A stretch of 37,557 nucleotides of DNA from contig NZ_SMMA01000063.1 in the NCBI RefSeq assembly GCF_009711345.1, positions 76,926-114,482 on the forward strand. The letters run 5' to 3'. Shown in pieces: positions 6,593 to 14,221 of this stretch. Source of the DNA: Pseudovibrio flavus (GTDB taxonomy: Bacteria > Pseudomonadota > Alphaproteobacteria > Rhizobiales > Stappiaceae). Both the position numbers and the translations under genes were made by a program. Each line of letters begins with the position of its first letter. The stretch's first letter is position 1. Below the pieces are notes generated by a model, which made no database searches, was not told where the DNA came from, and was given only the letters and a program-made list of their open reading frames with translations.

Positions 6593-8458
6593 TCACTGGA
6601 TACAGGGAATACGATAGAGTTCCGCTTCTAGTAGCTTGATACTTTCCTCTGGCTTGTCGCCGATGAAAATTAGGAATGGCTCTGCTTCATACTCCCCGCG
6701 ATACCGCGTCAGCGATAGCGCCTGCGGTACATACTGGCAAAGCGCTTGGTGATCTGTGCCGACAAAGTTCAGTATGCCTTTCATCCGTAAGAGAGAATCT
6801 GGCAGCTTTGATACCGCTAATTTGAAGGCGTCTTCTTCAAGAAGGGCAGGCGCCTGCCACATAGCGGAAGTAATGTTGTAGTGGCTGTGAGTGGCGCAGC
6901 TAAAACTATGGCCCTGACTATTGCACCCGCACTGCGAACCTTCCGGTGCCGTGCGTGAAACGGTAGCGTTGACGCCATAAAGCGCGGCTGGAGAAATGTC
7001 GCCATTTACAACGCGGTGAATGAGCGAATGCGGCGATAGGCGCGCAATCTCTCGCTCGATATTGGCAAGCTCTTCTTGTGAAACAACATCGCATTTATTC
7101 AGCAGCACAACATCGGCCAAGCGAACCTGATCCTGCCAAATGCCATATTTGTTCATATGCTGTAGGGCGTTAAGCGCATCGACAACACAGGTGATCGATG
7201 CAAACTCCAGTTCGTTTTCAAGCTCCCATAGCTCTTTCAAAAGGTTGGCAGGGTTTGCAAGGCCGGTAGTCTCAAGCACGAGATAGTCTGGTCGATATTG
7301 GCTGGAAATCTCTTTTAATGCTGCACCTAGATTGCCGACAAGGGAGCAGCAAACGCAGCCTTCGTCCATCTCAGCGACAGCGTAATGCTGTCCAAGTAAC
7401 TGGGCATCCAGACCCTTTTCGCCAATTTCGTTCTGAACGACAGCAACGAAGCGGTGCTTTGAGGCTTGGTACTCGATGAAGCGGGTGAGGTAGGAGGTTT
7501 TACCGGAGCCAAGGAAGCCGGTTAGAACGATGAGCTTTGGCTTTTCATAGATACCAAGTGTGGTCAAGTCCATTGAGTGGCGCGCTCCCGGTACCCGTTC
7601 ACTCCACCAGTTTTCATTCTCATATTGAGGTGGATAATTGGCGGGCGCTCTCCAGTGGATCTCTGCAATGGTTTCTGCTCGCGGTTCTTGCTCGACTGTG
7701 CTCTCAAGACCCCAGCCAAGGCGAAGTGTTTTGCACGTTGTCGCGGCCTTCTGGTACTCAAAAATTTCAGCATGGGTGCCATAAGCAAAGGTGGAGTGTG
7801 CGGATACCCACTCATCGAGAGTTTCAGGTGTGCGGGTAAGAAGGTGGGATAGGGACGCGGCGAGAGAGCGGAAGAACGGCATTGCCAATTCGAGTGAAGG
7901 CAAGTTTTTATCTATTGATCCAGCGTCTAGTTTAAGCTCTGCGCCATCTGCGCGGGTGATGGTCAATCCCTCGGCGGCGACCAATACGTCCCGCTCAGGG
8001 CTTTCCAGTTGTATCGAAAGGCTAGTGGTTCCTTTTGTGCTTACCGAAAGCACACCGACGTGGAATAGCTGGCACATCGAAGGGAATTGCGGGAAGTCGC
8101 GGACTTTGGCGATGAAGTCCTCTTCTAAAGCCTCAATGCAGGCTTGAATGGAGAAGTCTTCAAACACTTCCTCTTGTGGGTCAGGGAAATAGTAGAGGCT
8201 GAAGCGTGCTTGCCTCTTGGCTTCATCTTCTGCCGTTCTTTCCAAAAGTGCTAAACCATAGACGCCACGCCGCTCTGTTAGTTTAGCTGTAAGCGCACCA
8301 CGAAAATGGGGGCATTCGCGCATGCCTGCCCACCCCAAACGCTGGCGAACACCGGGAATGAAGTTCACCCTCATCATCGCGGATGAAGGTAGTGTTTCAA
8401 CGGTTAGGCGAGGGTTGTTCAAGGTACTTGGCGGAAGAAGGGTTTCCAGATTGAGCAC
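6593..8458 (-). CDS. COG0523 (CobW/P47K) GTPase with long N-terminal extension
   Basis: This 621-residue protein carries a G3E-type COG0523 GTPase, the family of metal-insertion chaperones for zinc, cobalt, nickel or iron sites. Residues 314-321 are Walker A (GFLGSGKT), C368-V-C370-C371 is the CxCC metal motif, and 454-457 is NKCD. Residues about 510-526 form a Cys/His cluster (C510, C512, H517, C521, H524, H526), and a CobW C-terminal domain follows. Ordinary members have 320-400 residues and start near the P-loop; the first 300 or so residues here are extra and I do not recognise them. GTG start at 8458 follows GGAGAC. It is last in an operon behind a Tat-exported metallo-hydrolase, which is its obvious client candidate. 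Confidence 0.85.
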   Translation of the reverse strand: MLNLETLLPPSTLNNPRLTVETLPSSAMMRVNFIPGVRQRLGWAGMRECPHFRGALTAKLTERRGVYGLALLERTAEDEAKRQARFSLYYFPDPQEEVFEDFSIQACIEALEEDFIAKVRDFPQFPSMCQLFHVGVLSVSTKGTTSLSIQLESPERDVLVAAEGLTITRADGAELKLDAGSIDKNLPSLELAMPFFRSLAASLSHLLTRTPETLDEWVSAHSTFAYGTHAEIFEYQKAATTCKTLRLGWGLESTVEQEPRAETIAEIHWRAPANYPPQYENENWWSERVPGARHSMDLTTLGIYEKPKLIVLTGFLGSGKTSYLTRFIEYQASKHRFVAVVQNEIGEKGLDAQLLGQHYAVAEMDEGCVCCSLVGNLGAALKEISSQYRPDYLVLETTGLANPANLLKELWELENELEFASITCVVDALNALQHMNKYGIWQDQVRLADVVLLNKCDVVSQEELANIEREIARLSPHSLIHRVVNGDISPAALYGVNATVSRTAPEGSQCGCNSQGHSFSCATHSHYNITSAMWQAPALLEEDAFKLAVSKLPDSLLRMKGILNFVGTDHQALCQYVPQALSLTRYRGEYEAEPFLIFIGDKPEESIKLLEAELYRIPCIQ

Positions 8459-8484
8459 AGGTGTGTCTCCGATAGAAAAGGCAA

Positions 8485-8515
8485 GACCGGGTCAGCCCCA
8501 CATGCTGACCCGGTC
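8485..8515 (-). other. Hairpin between metallo-hydrolase and GTPase genes
   Basis: GACCGGGTCAGC and GCTGACCCGGTC form a perfect 12-bp stem with a 7-nt loop in the 66-bp gap. Read leftward, TTGCCTTTTC follows, a poor T-run. It could act as a partial terminator or RNA stabiliser that lowers GTPase expression relative to the upstream genes. Confidence 0.6.
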
Positions 8516-8524
8516 CGTGCTGGA

Positions 8525-9682
8525 TTATCCAAAAGTGATGGTGTCACCGTTGCCTAGGTAGGCCGTATCCTTCGACCTATGCTGGGCAGTGCCCTGAATT
8601 ACCGGATACCCCGCATCGATAAACTTGTTGGCGCAAACAAGTCCGGTGCAGTGGTTACAACCGATCATGTCGAAGTCGTAGTTGGCTAGCGATATTACGA
8701 GATCGTCATATTTTGGATCCCAGTCATCAAACGGCGAAATGTGCAATCCGCCGTAGATGCCGTAGAAGTTATCCTTCTCGTACTTCAGTTCGTTGTACGC
8801 GGTTTCAGCAAACTGGATGATGCCCTGATGGCAACAGCCAGTTACACTCACCAGACCTTTGTCTTTGATGTTGCAGTAGATGGACTGCTCACCAAACACG
8901 CGGCAGATGATTGGAACAGGGAATACATAGGTTGCGACACCTGGAATGATTTTGTTCAAACCATTTTTCAGTTCGGTCAGCTGGCCTGTGTGACCGGAAT
9001 CCTTGATGTACTGAAGACCTTCTTTATAGAAGCCCTCTGGAATGTAGATCGGAATATCCGGCGCGTACTTGAGGGTAACTGGTAGGCCCCAATAGTGGTC
9101 GAAGTGCTCGTGAGAGATGATAAGGGCTTCGATCTCCCCGTTGCGCAGCATTGTATCAATGCCTTCACGCTTGAAGCATTCGTCCATCCATTTGTAGGAC
9201 CAGCCGGTATCAAGCAGGAATTTGCGCTTGTTACCGTCCATTTCCTCAATTTCAAGAAGGGCTGCAAAGCCGCCTGCGTTATCGACGTTGATGCACTCTT
9301 TCTCGATAATTTCCCAAGCCTTTTCAAGATCATGCGGTAGGTATTGCTTGATCTTGGCGATGCCTTCTTCATATGAGCCTTTGCCCAGACCTTTGCCATT
9401 GCCGAATGGTGGCCAGTTATAAAGGTACTGGTCTACCAGCAAGCCGCCGGCGTGCTTGATGTCTCCGGTAAGGATACCGTTATCAAACCAGCTGGTTTCA
9501 CTGATATTGATAACTTTGAGGCTCTTGATAGTGCCGATTTCCGTCATCTTCCGTTCCACTTCAGGGAAGTGGGCTTTGCGAAGAGGGGAGTAGGAGTAGA
9601 GACCCATGGCGCCGATAACGCCAAGACCTACACCAGTTGTTGCCCCTTTCAGGAAGGTTCTACGGTCAAACGAAGTAGTCAT
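8525..9682 (-). CDS. Tat-exported metallo-beta-lactamase-fold hydrolase (COG1237-like)
   Basis: This 385-residue protein has a twin-arginine signal (DRRTFLKGATTGVGLG, residues 6-21), so it should fold with its metal in the cytoplasm and then be exported or anchored. The body is a metallo-beta-lactamase fold: DTG at 158-160, the metal motif HEHFDH at 191-196, TGCCHQG at 281-287 and IGCNHCTG around 340-347. The TGCxHxG and HCTG motifs are typical of the COG1237 branch, which includes dihydropterin ribofuranosyl-aminobenzene phosphate synthase-like proteins. Those are normally cytoplasmic, so the Tat signal is unusual. Several extra cysteines (C260, C270, C283-284, C342, C345, C350) are present. 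ATG 9682 follows GGGAGAG. The reaction is unknown. Confidence 0.85.
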   Translation of the reverse strand: MTTSFDRRTFLKGATTGVGLGVIGAMGLYSYSPLRKAHFPEVERKMTEIGTIKSLKVINISETSWFDNGILTGDIKHAGGLLVDQYLYNWPPFGNGKGLGKGSYEEGIAKIKQYLPHDLEKAWEIIEKECINVDNAGGFAALLEIEEMDGNKRKFLLDTGWSYKWMDECFKREGIDTMLRNGEIEALIISHEHFDHYWGLPVTLKYAPDIPIYIPEGFYKEGLQYIKDSGHTGQLTELKNGLNKIIPGVATYVFPVPIICRVFGEQSIYCNIKDKGLVSVTGCCHQGIIQFAETAYNELKYEKDNFYGIYGGLHISPFDDWDPKYDDLVISLANYDFDMIGCNHCTGLVCANKFIDAGYPVIQGTAQHRSKDTAYLGNGDTITFG

Positions 9683-9702
9683 TGTGCTCTCCCGCTCTTC
9701 AA

Positions 9703-11115
9703 CTAGCTGATAATGTCAATCGCGGCGTACATAGACGGCAGGATTGCAACGACAACGAAGAAGACAGCTACGCCAGCAACAACACCGGCACCAATGCCCC
9801 AGCCGTAAGAGCGGGTAGGACGTTCGTCTTCAAGTACTTCTGCTTCGTGTGCGTGTTCAGCTGCGATTTCATCAGAGGTTTTTGGAACCATCTTCCACAT
9901 TGGCCAGTTGTCCATGAACCAGTGATGCACGAGCATAATGTTCACGAGCCAGATCATCGGGATCATCGGGAACTGCTGCGGATGCGAGAAGCCCTTCTGG
10001 GTGCCGAGGAACAGGTGGGAAGTCTTGTAGTATACGATGTAGAGAACTACAGCGCCTACAAGTGTGATGATGGTACGAACTGCAACGTTCACTGGCATGG
10101 AGAACTTGTTCGGCCAGTTGTTGAAGTAGAAGGACAATACAAGAGCTGGAACGAGCCAGAAGATTGCCATTTCACCTACGTGCAGCCAGCGCCAGTCTGG
10201 TGAGTGCTCACGGCGTGTACCACGGATTGCTTCGCCCCATGTCAGTTCCTGAGCAAAGTACAGGAAGAAGTTGATGGCTAGAGCGATTGCGATAATGCCG
10301 ATGAACAGAGAAATGCGGCGTAGATTGTCGTTCTTGATCAGGTTGAACGGATAGCGCTGCCAGATAGTTTCAACGAGCCAGATCACAACTGTACAGCACA
10401 TGATCCAAGCGATGTGGAAGTTACCGGAAACGGTATCAGCAAAGTTCTCCCAGTATGGAGGCGCGATGGATGTAAAGTACTGCCACGGCTGGTACAGAAT
10501 ACCCATGTGTGAGTGCATGGTTACAAAGTACACGATCGTCGAAAGGAAGAACGTTACAGCAAGTAGGGTAAAGCCAAGAACAGGCTGTTTGAGATTGGCC
10601 CACGGAGCCTTTTCAAATGCGATAACCCAAGCAGGGGAAAGCCACGAGGAAATCGCTGCAAACATCAAGATTGCAAGACAGGCATACTCGATCGCGAAGA
10701 ACGAGGTAATACCCGGCAGTTTTTCAAGCTGGGCAGGGTTGAAGTATGCAAGGCCGAAATTACCGAGCAGGAATTCAAAGAAGCCCTTGATGAGGATGAG
10801 CAGGATCACAACGGAGACCGATGTGAGCACAATGCCCTTGGTAATTGGATGGCTTTTTTCCAGCCAAACCCGTTTGAACGGATAAAGATCGAACAGATAA
10901 ACCATCCAGATCATCATCACGAGCCACCAACGGCAGTACATATAGCCTACATAAGGCGTGTACATGCGGAAGTATCCGCGTGGATCTTGGAAGATCCACC
11001 AAGTGGCGTAAAATACGGCTAGTACGAGAACGAGGCTGACAAGGCCCGGAATAAGTCCCGGTGCGCGTGCAATTAGTTTTCGTTCTTCTAGGTAGCCGGC
11101 TCCATATCTTTCCAT
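9703..11115 (-). CDS. Polytopic membrane protein of unknown family
   Basis: I do not recognise this 470-residue protein. It has about 10-11 hydrophobic helices (roughly residues 15-42, 60-80, 90-118, 135-160, 178-200, 235-255, 268-290, 320-342, 350-372, 388-410, 443-466). Aromatic residues, especially tryptophan, are unusually common. Histidines fall within or next to helices, for example TMHSHMG, GNFHIAW, WLHVGEM and MLVHHWF. A charged, His- and Glu-rich loop (EIAAEHAHEAEVLEDERP) precedes the last helix. The in-membrane histidines suggest haem or metal binding, but that is a guess. ATG 11115 follows GGAGGC. It is the second gene of the operon, 24 bp after the GntR gene and 20 bp before the Tat-exported hydrolase, so a shared membrane/periplasm job is likely. 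Confidence 0.8.
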   Translation of the reverse strand: MERYGAGYLEERKLIARAPGLIPGLVSLVLVLAVFYATWWIFQDPRGYFRMYTPYVGYMYCRWWLVMMIWMVYLFDLYPFKRVWLEKSHPITKGIVLTSVSVVILLILIKGFFEFLLGNFGLAYFNPAQLEKLPGITSFFAIEYACLAILMFAAISSWLSPAWVIAFEKAPWANLKQPVLGFTLLAVTFFLSTIVYFVTMHSHMGILYQPWQYFTSIAPPYWENFADTVSGNFHIAWIMCCTVVIWLVETIWQRYPFNLIKNDNLRRISLFIGIIAIALAINFFLYFAQELTWGEAIRGTRREHSPDWRWLHVGEMAIFWLVPALVLSFYFNNWPNKFSMPVNVAVRTIITLVGAVVLYIVYYKTSHLFLGTQKGFSHPQQFPMIPMIWLVNIMLVHHWFMDNWPMWKMVPKTSDEIAAEHAHEAEVLEDERPTRSYGWGIGAGVVAGVAVFFVVVAILPSMYAAIDIIS

Positions 11116-11139
11116 AGTTGCCTCCCAAACAGCGTATCT

Positions 11140-12009
11140 TCAGGCGTTCTTATGCCGAAGAAGTTTGCCCGTAGGACATTCGTGCAGCGGCAGCGCCGAG
11201 CCCGAATGGCTTGCTGTATTTGAATCTGTCTGCCCCGGGCGAGGCGCAGCAAGTTCTTGAAGATGTTCATCGGCTGCCGCTTTAAGCACTGGCGGAAGCG
11301 GCAGGTTTTTAAGATCAGACAAAGCGATCGCGGTATTGAGGATGCGCGAGCGAATGGCTTTGCTGGCCTGAACGGGGTCTCGTGTTTCAAGCGCCTTCAG
11401 CAAGTGAACAAAGTCACTGAACAGGACATGGCGCGAGCGCTCCTCAAAGGATGAGTGCCGAGGGAACGCTTCAGAGGTACTGGCGCAAATCGAGCAGGCC
11501 ACCTGCGTAATGACCGGATTTTCCAGCGTATCGACAACGGTTTTGAAGAACTCCAGAGACTGCCTTTTGTGCTCTGGCCAGTTCTCCTCCAGAATTGCCT
11601 TGCCAAGAAGGCCAGTGCAGCGCTGCAAAGAGTGCATGCGCATGGCATCCATTTTAGGTGCTGCTTCTGCAAAGACGTTTGGCAGAAACAAGATGCCTGC
11701 TTCAAACTTGGATAGCAGCTCGTCCAGACTTTCTGGCTCGTCCTGCTCAGGAGCAACTTCTCTTGGGCTGATCGAAGTTAGATAGCACCCGCTACCCTTC
11801 TTGATTTGTACAAACCCGCGAGCTTCAAGGCGGCGCAACACACTGCGCAATGTGTTGCGGCTAACGCCCAGTTCCTCAGAGAGCATTCTCTCGGCGGGTA
11901 GGCGCTGGCCCACTTGCCAGCGGCCATTAGAAATCATGCCGCGGAGCAGTACCTCGACCCGTCCTTCGATGCAGGGTTCTTTAGTTGATTTTAAAATTGG
12001 TTCCACCAA
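11140..12009 (-). CDS. FadR-type GntR regulator, first gene of the 6.6-12.0 kb operon
   Basis: This 289-residue GntR regulator has a winged helix at about residues 15-80 (RVEVLLRGMISNG, RLPAERMLSEELGVSRNTLR, RLEARGFVQIKKGSGCYL). A helical FCD-type effector domain runs to about residue 240. The last 45 residues are low-complexity and Ser/His-rich, a tail not usual in the family. The start is TTG 12009 or GTG 12006; a weak GGTGAAG lies upstream. A perfect 19-bp palindrome covers the start codon and a second copy lies about 85 bp upstream, so autoregulation of the whole operon is likely. Being the first gene of its own operon fits a feedback design. Confidence 0.87.
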   Translation of the reverse strand: MVEPILKSTKEPCIEGRVEVLLRGMISNGRWQVGQRLPAERMLSEELGVSRNTLRSVLRRLEARGFVQIKKGSGCYLTSISPREVAPEQDEPESLDELLSKFEAGILFLPNVFAEAAPKMDAMRMHSLQRCTGLLGKAILEENWPEHKRQSLEFFKTVVDTLENPVITQVACSICASTSEAFPRHSSFEERSRHVLFSDFVHLLKALETRDPVQASKAIRSRILNTAIALSDLKNLPLPPVLKAAADEHLQELAAPRPGQTDSNTASHSGSALPLHECPTGKLLRHKNA

Positions 12010-12012
12010 TTT
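11994..12012. promoter_or_regulatory. GntR operator candidate 1, overlapping the GntR start codon
   Basis: AATTGGT and ACCAATT flank the 3-bp centre TCC; symmetry is perfect over 19 bp counting one further base on each side. The T/A-G-G-T half-sites resemble the short dyads bound by FadR-type GntR proteins. It overlaps the TTG/GTG start of the regulator gene. Confidence 0.65.
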
Positions 12013-12083
12013 ACTTCACCAGTAGCATGAGAAATCTTTGTGTTACTTATATCTCTCAAGTATGATTGAAATAAAGGTGATTA

Positions 12084-12096
12084 TTGGTTCTACCAA
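12084..12096. promoter_or_regulatory. GntR operator candidate 2
   Basis: TTGGT-TCT-ACCAA repeats the half-sites and spacing of the palindrome over the start codon, with centres 87 bp apart. It sits in the 232-bp divergent region between the GntR gene and the PAS-GAF gene, where it could affect both promoters. Confidence 0.65.
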
Positions 12097-12189
12097 ATCG
12101 AAAAATACTAAATATAGGTTGCAATACTTACTTGTTGCTTGGTTGGTTTGCCACAATGTTCGGGCAATAAAAGCGCTGTGATGATTTGT

Positions 12190-12201
12190 CGGTTGCAACC
12201 G
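12190..12201. promoter_or_regulatory. 12-bp palindrome upstream of the PAS-GAF gene
   Basis: CGGTTGCAACCG is a perfect palindrome 40 bp before the PAS-GAF start codon. It differs from the TTGGT/ACCAA sites and could belong to another regulator. It occurs once, so support is weak. Confidence 0.3.
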
Positions 12202-12241
12202 GTTGGCAGACGGTTTTGCTGCATGAGGAGCTAGCTCAACG

Positions 12242-13171
12242 ATGAGCGAATTTGATAGTTATGTTGGCGCTCATTTCGAGGGCACGCCAATTTTACTCTG
12301 GGAAGTGAATGTCTTAAGGCAGAGCTTCAGTTGCGGTTTCCATACCGGATGGCAAGGGTTCCCTTTCGATATCTGCGAAGTACTGAAAAATCCTAGTATT
12401 CGTAAAAATGCAGTGCATCCAGACGACTATTTGCAGCTCACGCAGACGCTTCACGACATTCAAAGAGGTCGATCTGCTTCCGTGCACTTCAGGCTGGTTG
12501 CATGCGACAACCAACCGCAGTGGTTCAAGTTGTGCGGTGCAGGAAAAGGGCTGTCAGCTTCCAAAAGCTATGGCTTTTTGATTAGGGTCGACGACAGTTT
12601 TCGGGAGATATCGCAGCGGCAGCTTCCGGTGGTTCCTACGGATAATAGTGTAGAAGGTGCTTCTGGAGATTCTGAGCACGCCAATCGGATTCTTACTGAT
12701 CTGAATGCTGCTCTTGAGGGCGTTGACGGCATGGAAGAGATGATGGCGGCGGTTGGGGAGGTTAGCGCCGAGCTACCATTCGAAGCCACTATGTTCTCCA
12801 ATATCAAAAAGCACCAGAACAGGGTAACCGTTTATAATTCCGGACGGATCTTCAACGACCTTGAGCAAGGAAAAGACTATCCGTTCGCTGGCACGATTGC
12901 AGAGATGATCCTCGACCTTGGCGTTGATTACCTCATCGTCGATGACACGATGGAGAGCCTAAAGCCGATTGATTGGGCTTTGTTTGTACCACATGGCGTG
13001 CGCTCCTATGTGGCACTACCGTTCTTCGCCAGGACCAAGCTGCACGGGGTTCTTATCTTCTGTTCGACAGAGGTCGCTTGCTATTCCGAGGAGCATCTAC
13101 CTGCGTTCAAGCAAATACAGGAAGCCTTCCGCCCACACCTAGCGCGCTGGAGACGCCTTCAAGGCGCTTAG
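12242..13171 (+). CDS. PAS-GAF sensor protein without output domain
   Basis: This 309-residue soluble protein looks like two sensory domains in tandem. Residues about 15-120 resemble a PAS fold of the PAS_3 type (NPSIRKNAVHPDDYLQLTQTL, SVHFRLVACDNQPQWFKLCG). Residues about 155-305 resemble a GAF domain (DLNAALEGVDGMEEMM, ending VRSYVALPFFARTKLHGVLIFCSTEVACYSEEHLPAF). No kinase, cyclase, methyl-accepting or DNA-binding domain follows, so it must signal through a partner or be a ligand-binding adaptor. ATG 12242 follows AGGAG 11 bp upstream. It is divergent from the GntR operon and may share its control region. The domain calls come from pattern reading and need a profile search. Confidence 0.65.
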   Translation: MSEFDSYVGAHFEGTPILLWEVNVLRQSFSCGFHTGWQGFPFDICEVLKNPSIRKNAVHPDDYLQLTQTLHDIQRGRSASVHFRLVACDNQPQWFKLCGAGKGLSASKSYGFLIRVDDSFREISQRQLPVVPTDNSVEGASGDSEHANRILTDLNAALEGVDGMEEMMAAVGEVSAELPFEATMFSNIKKHQNRVTVYNSGRIFNDLEQGKDYPFAGTIAEMILDLGVDYLIVDDTMESLKPIDWALFVPHGVRSYVALPFFARTKLHGVLIFCSTEVACYSEEHLPAFKQIQEAFRPHLARWRRLQGA

Positions 13172-13204
13172 GCTGCTTTGATGTGATTAAGCGGGTGAGC
13201 ATAA

Positions 13205-13247
13205 TAAAAAACCACCGAAACGCCTCGGGTGATGCGCTTCGGTGGTT
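13205..13247 (-). terminator. Terminator of the TRAP-iolB operon
   Basis: AACCACCGAA (13210-13219) and TTCGGTGGTT (13238-13247) make a perfect 10-bp stem with an 18-nt loop. Read leftward it runs into TTTTTTATTAT, a clear intrinsic terminator 33 bp after the iolB stop. Confidence 0.85.
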
Positions 13248-13279
13248 CGAGGAGTGATACCAAATGGTACCCGCAGCTC

Positions 13280-14122
13280 TTATTTAAACTTAGCAACCAT
13301 GTCTTTGATGCCAGGAATGGTCTGAACCTGATATTCGTGGCTAGGCTGGAAGTACTGAACCAGTGGGCGCTGGCTCATGCCGGAAAGAATGGTGAAGTAG
13401 TACATTTCGTAGCCAGGCAGTACGCAGCAAGGGTGGTAGCCTTTGTCTACGAGAATGGTGGAGCCTTCTACGATGTGATACGCGTCGCCAGAAACACCAT
13501 CTTCACGCTGCAGCATCAGAACGCCAGAGCCATGGCCCGGGCGGAAGCGGAAGTTGTAGGTTTCGTCGTGACGGGTCTCAATAGGCAGACGGTCAGTGTC
13601 GTGCTTGTGGGAAGGGAAACCGGACCAGCCGCCAGCACCAACGGTGAACAGCTCGCTCACCAGCAGGCGGCCAACTTTGTCGTGGTACTTCTGACCAAGG
13701 ATGTGCTTGATCTTGCGGTGGGTTTTGGTGTCGTCAGAGCCGTACTGCACAACGTCAAGCTGATCAGCGCGTACGTCGAATGGTACCAGTACCTTGTCGT
13801 ATTTCGCGCCAGCGATGAACACTTCTACTTCGTCAGAGACTGCAACGAAGGTCACTTTTGCGCCAACTGGTACGTACACGCCTTCAGGCTCGCCGCCCCA
13901 AACGTCTTTGATACGGTTGCCGAGGCTTTCGTAAGCAACGCCTTCAACGTCTACGTTGATGGTGCCGGTCGCAGGAACGATACAGGTTTCGTAACCCGGT
14001 ACCTGATAGTGGAAGACTTCGTCTTTTTTCAGCTTAACGATGTTGAAGTAGTTCAGCGGAACAAGGCTATGGTCCACGTCTACGATTGGCTGGTTCTTGT
14101 TGTCAAACGGAGCGATATGCAT
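13280..14122 (-). CDS. iolB: IolB-like 5-deoxy-glucuronate isomerase
   Basis: This 280-residue cytoplasmic bicupin belongs to the IolB/KduI group. IolB converts 5-deoxy-D-glucuronate to 2-deoxy-5-keto-D-gluconate in myo-inositol breakdown. The C-terminal cupin shows GAGGWSGFPSHKHD (about residues 160-173) with metal histidines, then RHDETYNFRFRPGHG, GYHPCCVLPGYEMYYF and a terminal YFQPSHEY. Length is close to Bacillus IolB (about 270). ATG 14122 follows a weak AGAGGT. It is last in a dctP-dctQ-dctM-iolB operon, and none of the usual upstream inositol genes (iolG, iolE, iolD) is in the window. A related isomerase acting on another deoxyuronate is possible. Confidence 0.85.
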   Translation of the reverse strand: MHIAPFDNKNQPIVDVDHSLVPLNYFNIVKLKKDEVFHYQVPGYETCIVPATGTINVDVEGVAYESLGNRIKDVWGGEPEGVYVPVGAKVTFVAVSDEVEVFIAGAKYDKVLVPFDVRADQLDVVQYGSDDTKTHRKIKHILGQKYHDKVGRLLVSELFTVGAGGWSGFPSHKHDTDRLPIETRHDETYNFRFRPGHGSGVLMLQREDGVSGDAYHIVEGSTILVDKGYHPCCVLPGYEMYYFTILSGMSQRPLVQYFQPSHEYQVQTIPGIKDMVAKFK

Positions 14123-14172
14123 CGGGCGACCTCTAGTTATTTAGAGACTTATAGAATTTGAGGATTTGGGGT

Positions 14173-14207
14173 GACCTTGCCCCGGAAGCTTGAGAAGGGG
14201 CAAGGTC
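14173..14207 (-). other. Hairpin between dctM and iolB
   Basis: GACCTTGCCCC and GGGGCAAGGTC form a perfect 11-bp stem with a 13-nt loop in the 99-bp gap. No T-run follows leftward, so it fits an intercistronic stabilising or processing element better than a terminator. Confidence 0.55.
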
Positions 14208-14221
14208 TATCGTGGTGTGTC

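Noticed and set aside
6593-8458. Cobalamin biosynthesis CobW
   Set aside because: No cobalamin genes are nearby; only the GTPase family is shared, and most COG0523 members are unrelated to B12.
13229-14161. 310-codon open frame antisense to iolB
   Set aside because: Long only because the opposite strand is coding; the minus-strand frame gives a clear IolB-type bicupin, and the antisense frame runs through the operon terminator.
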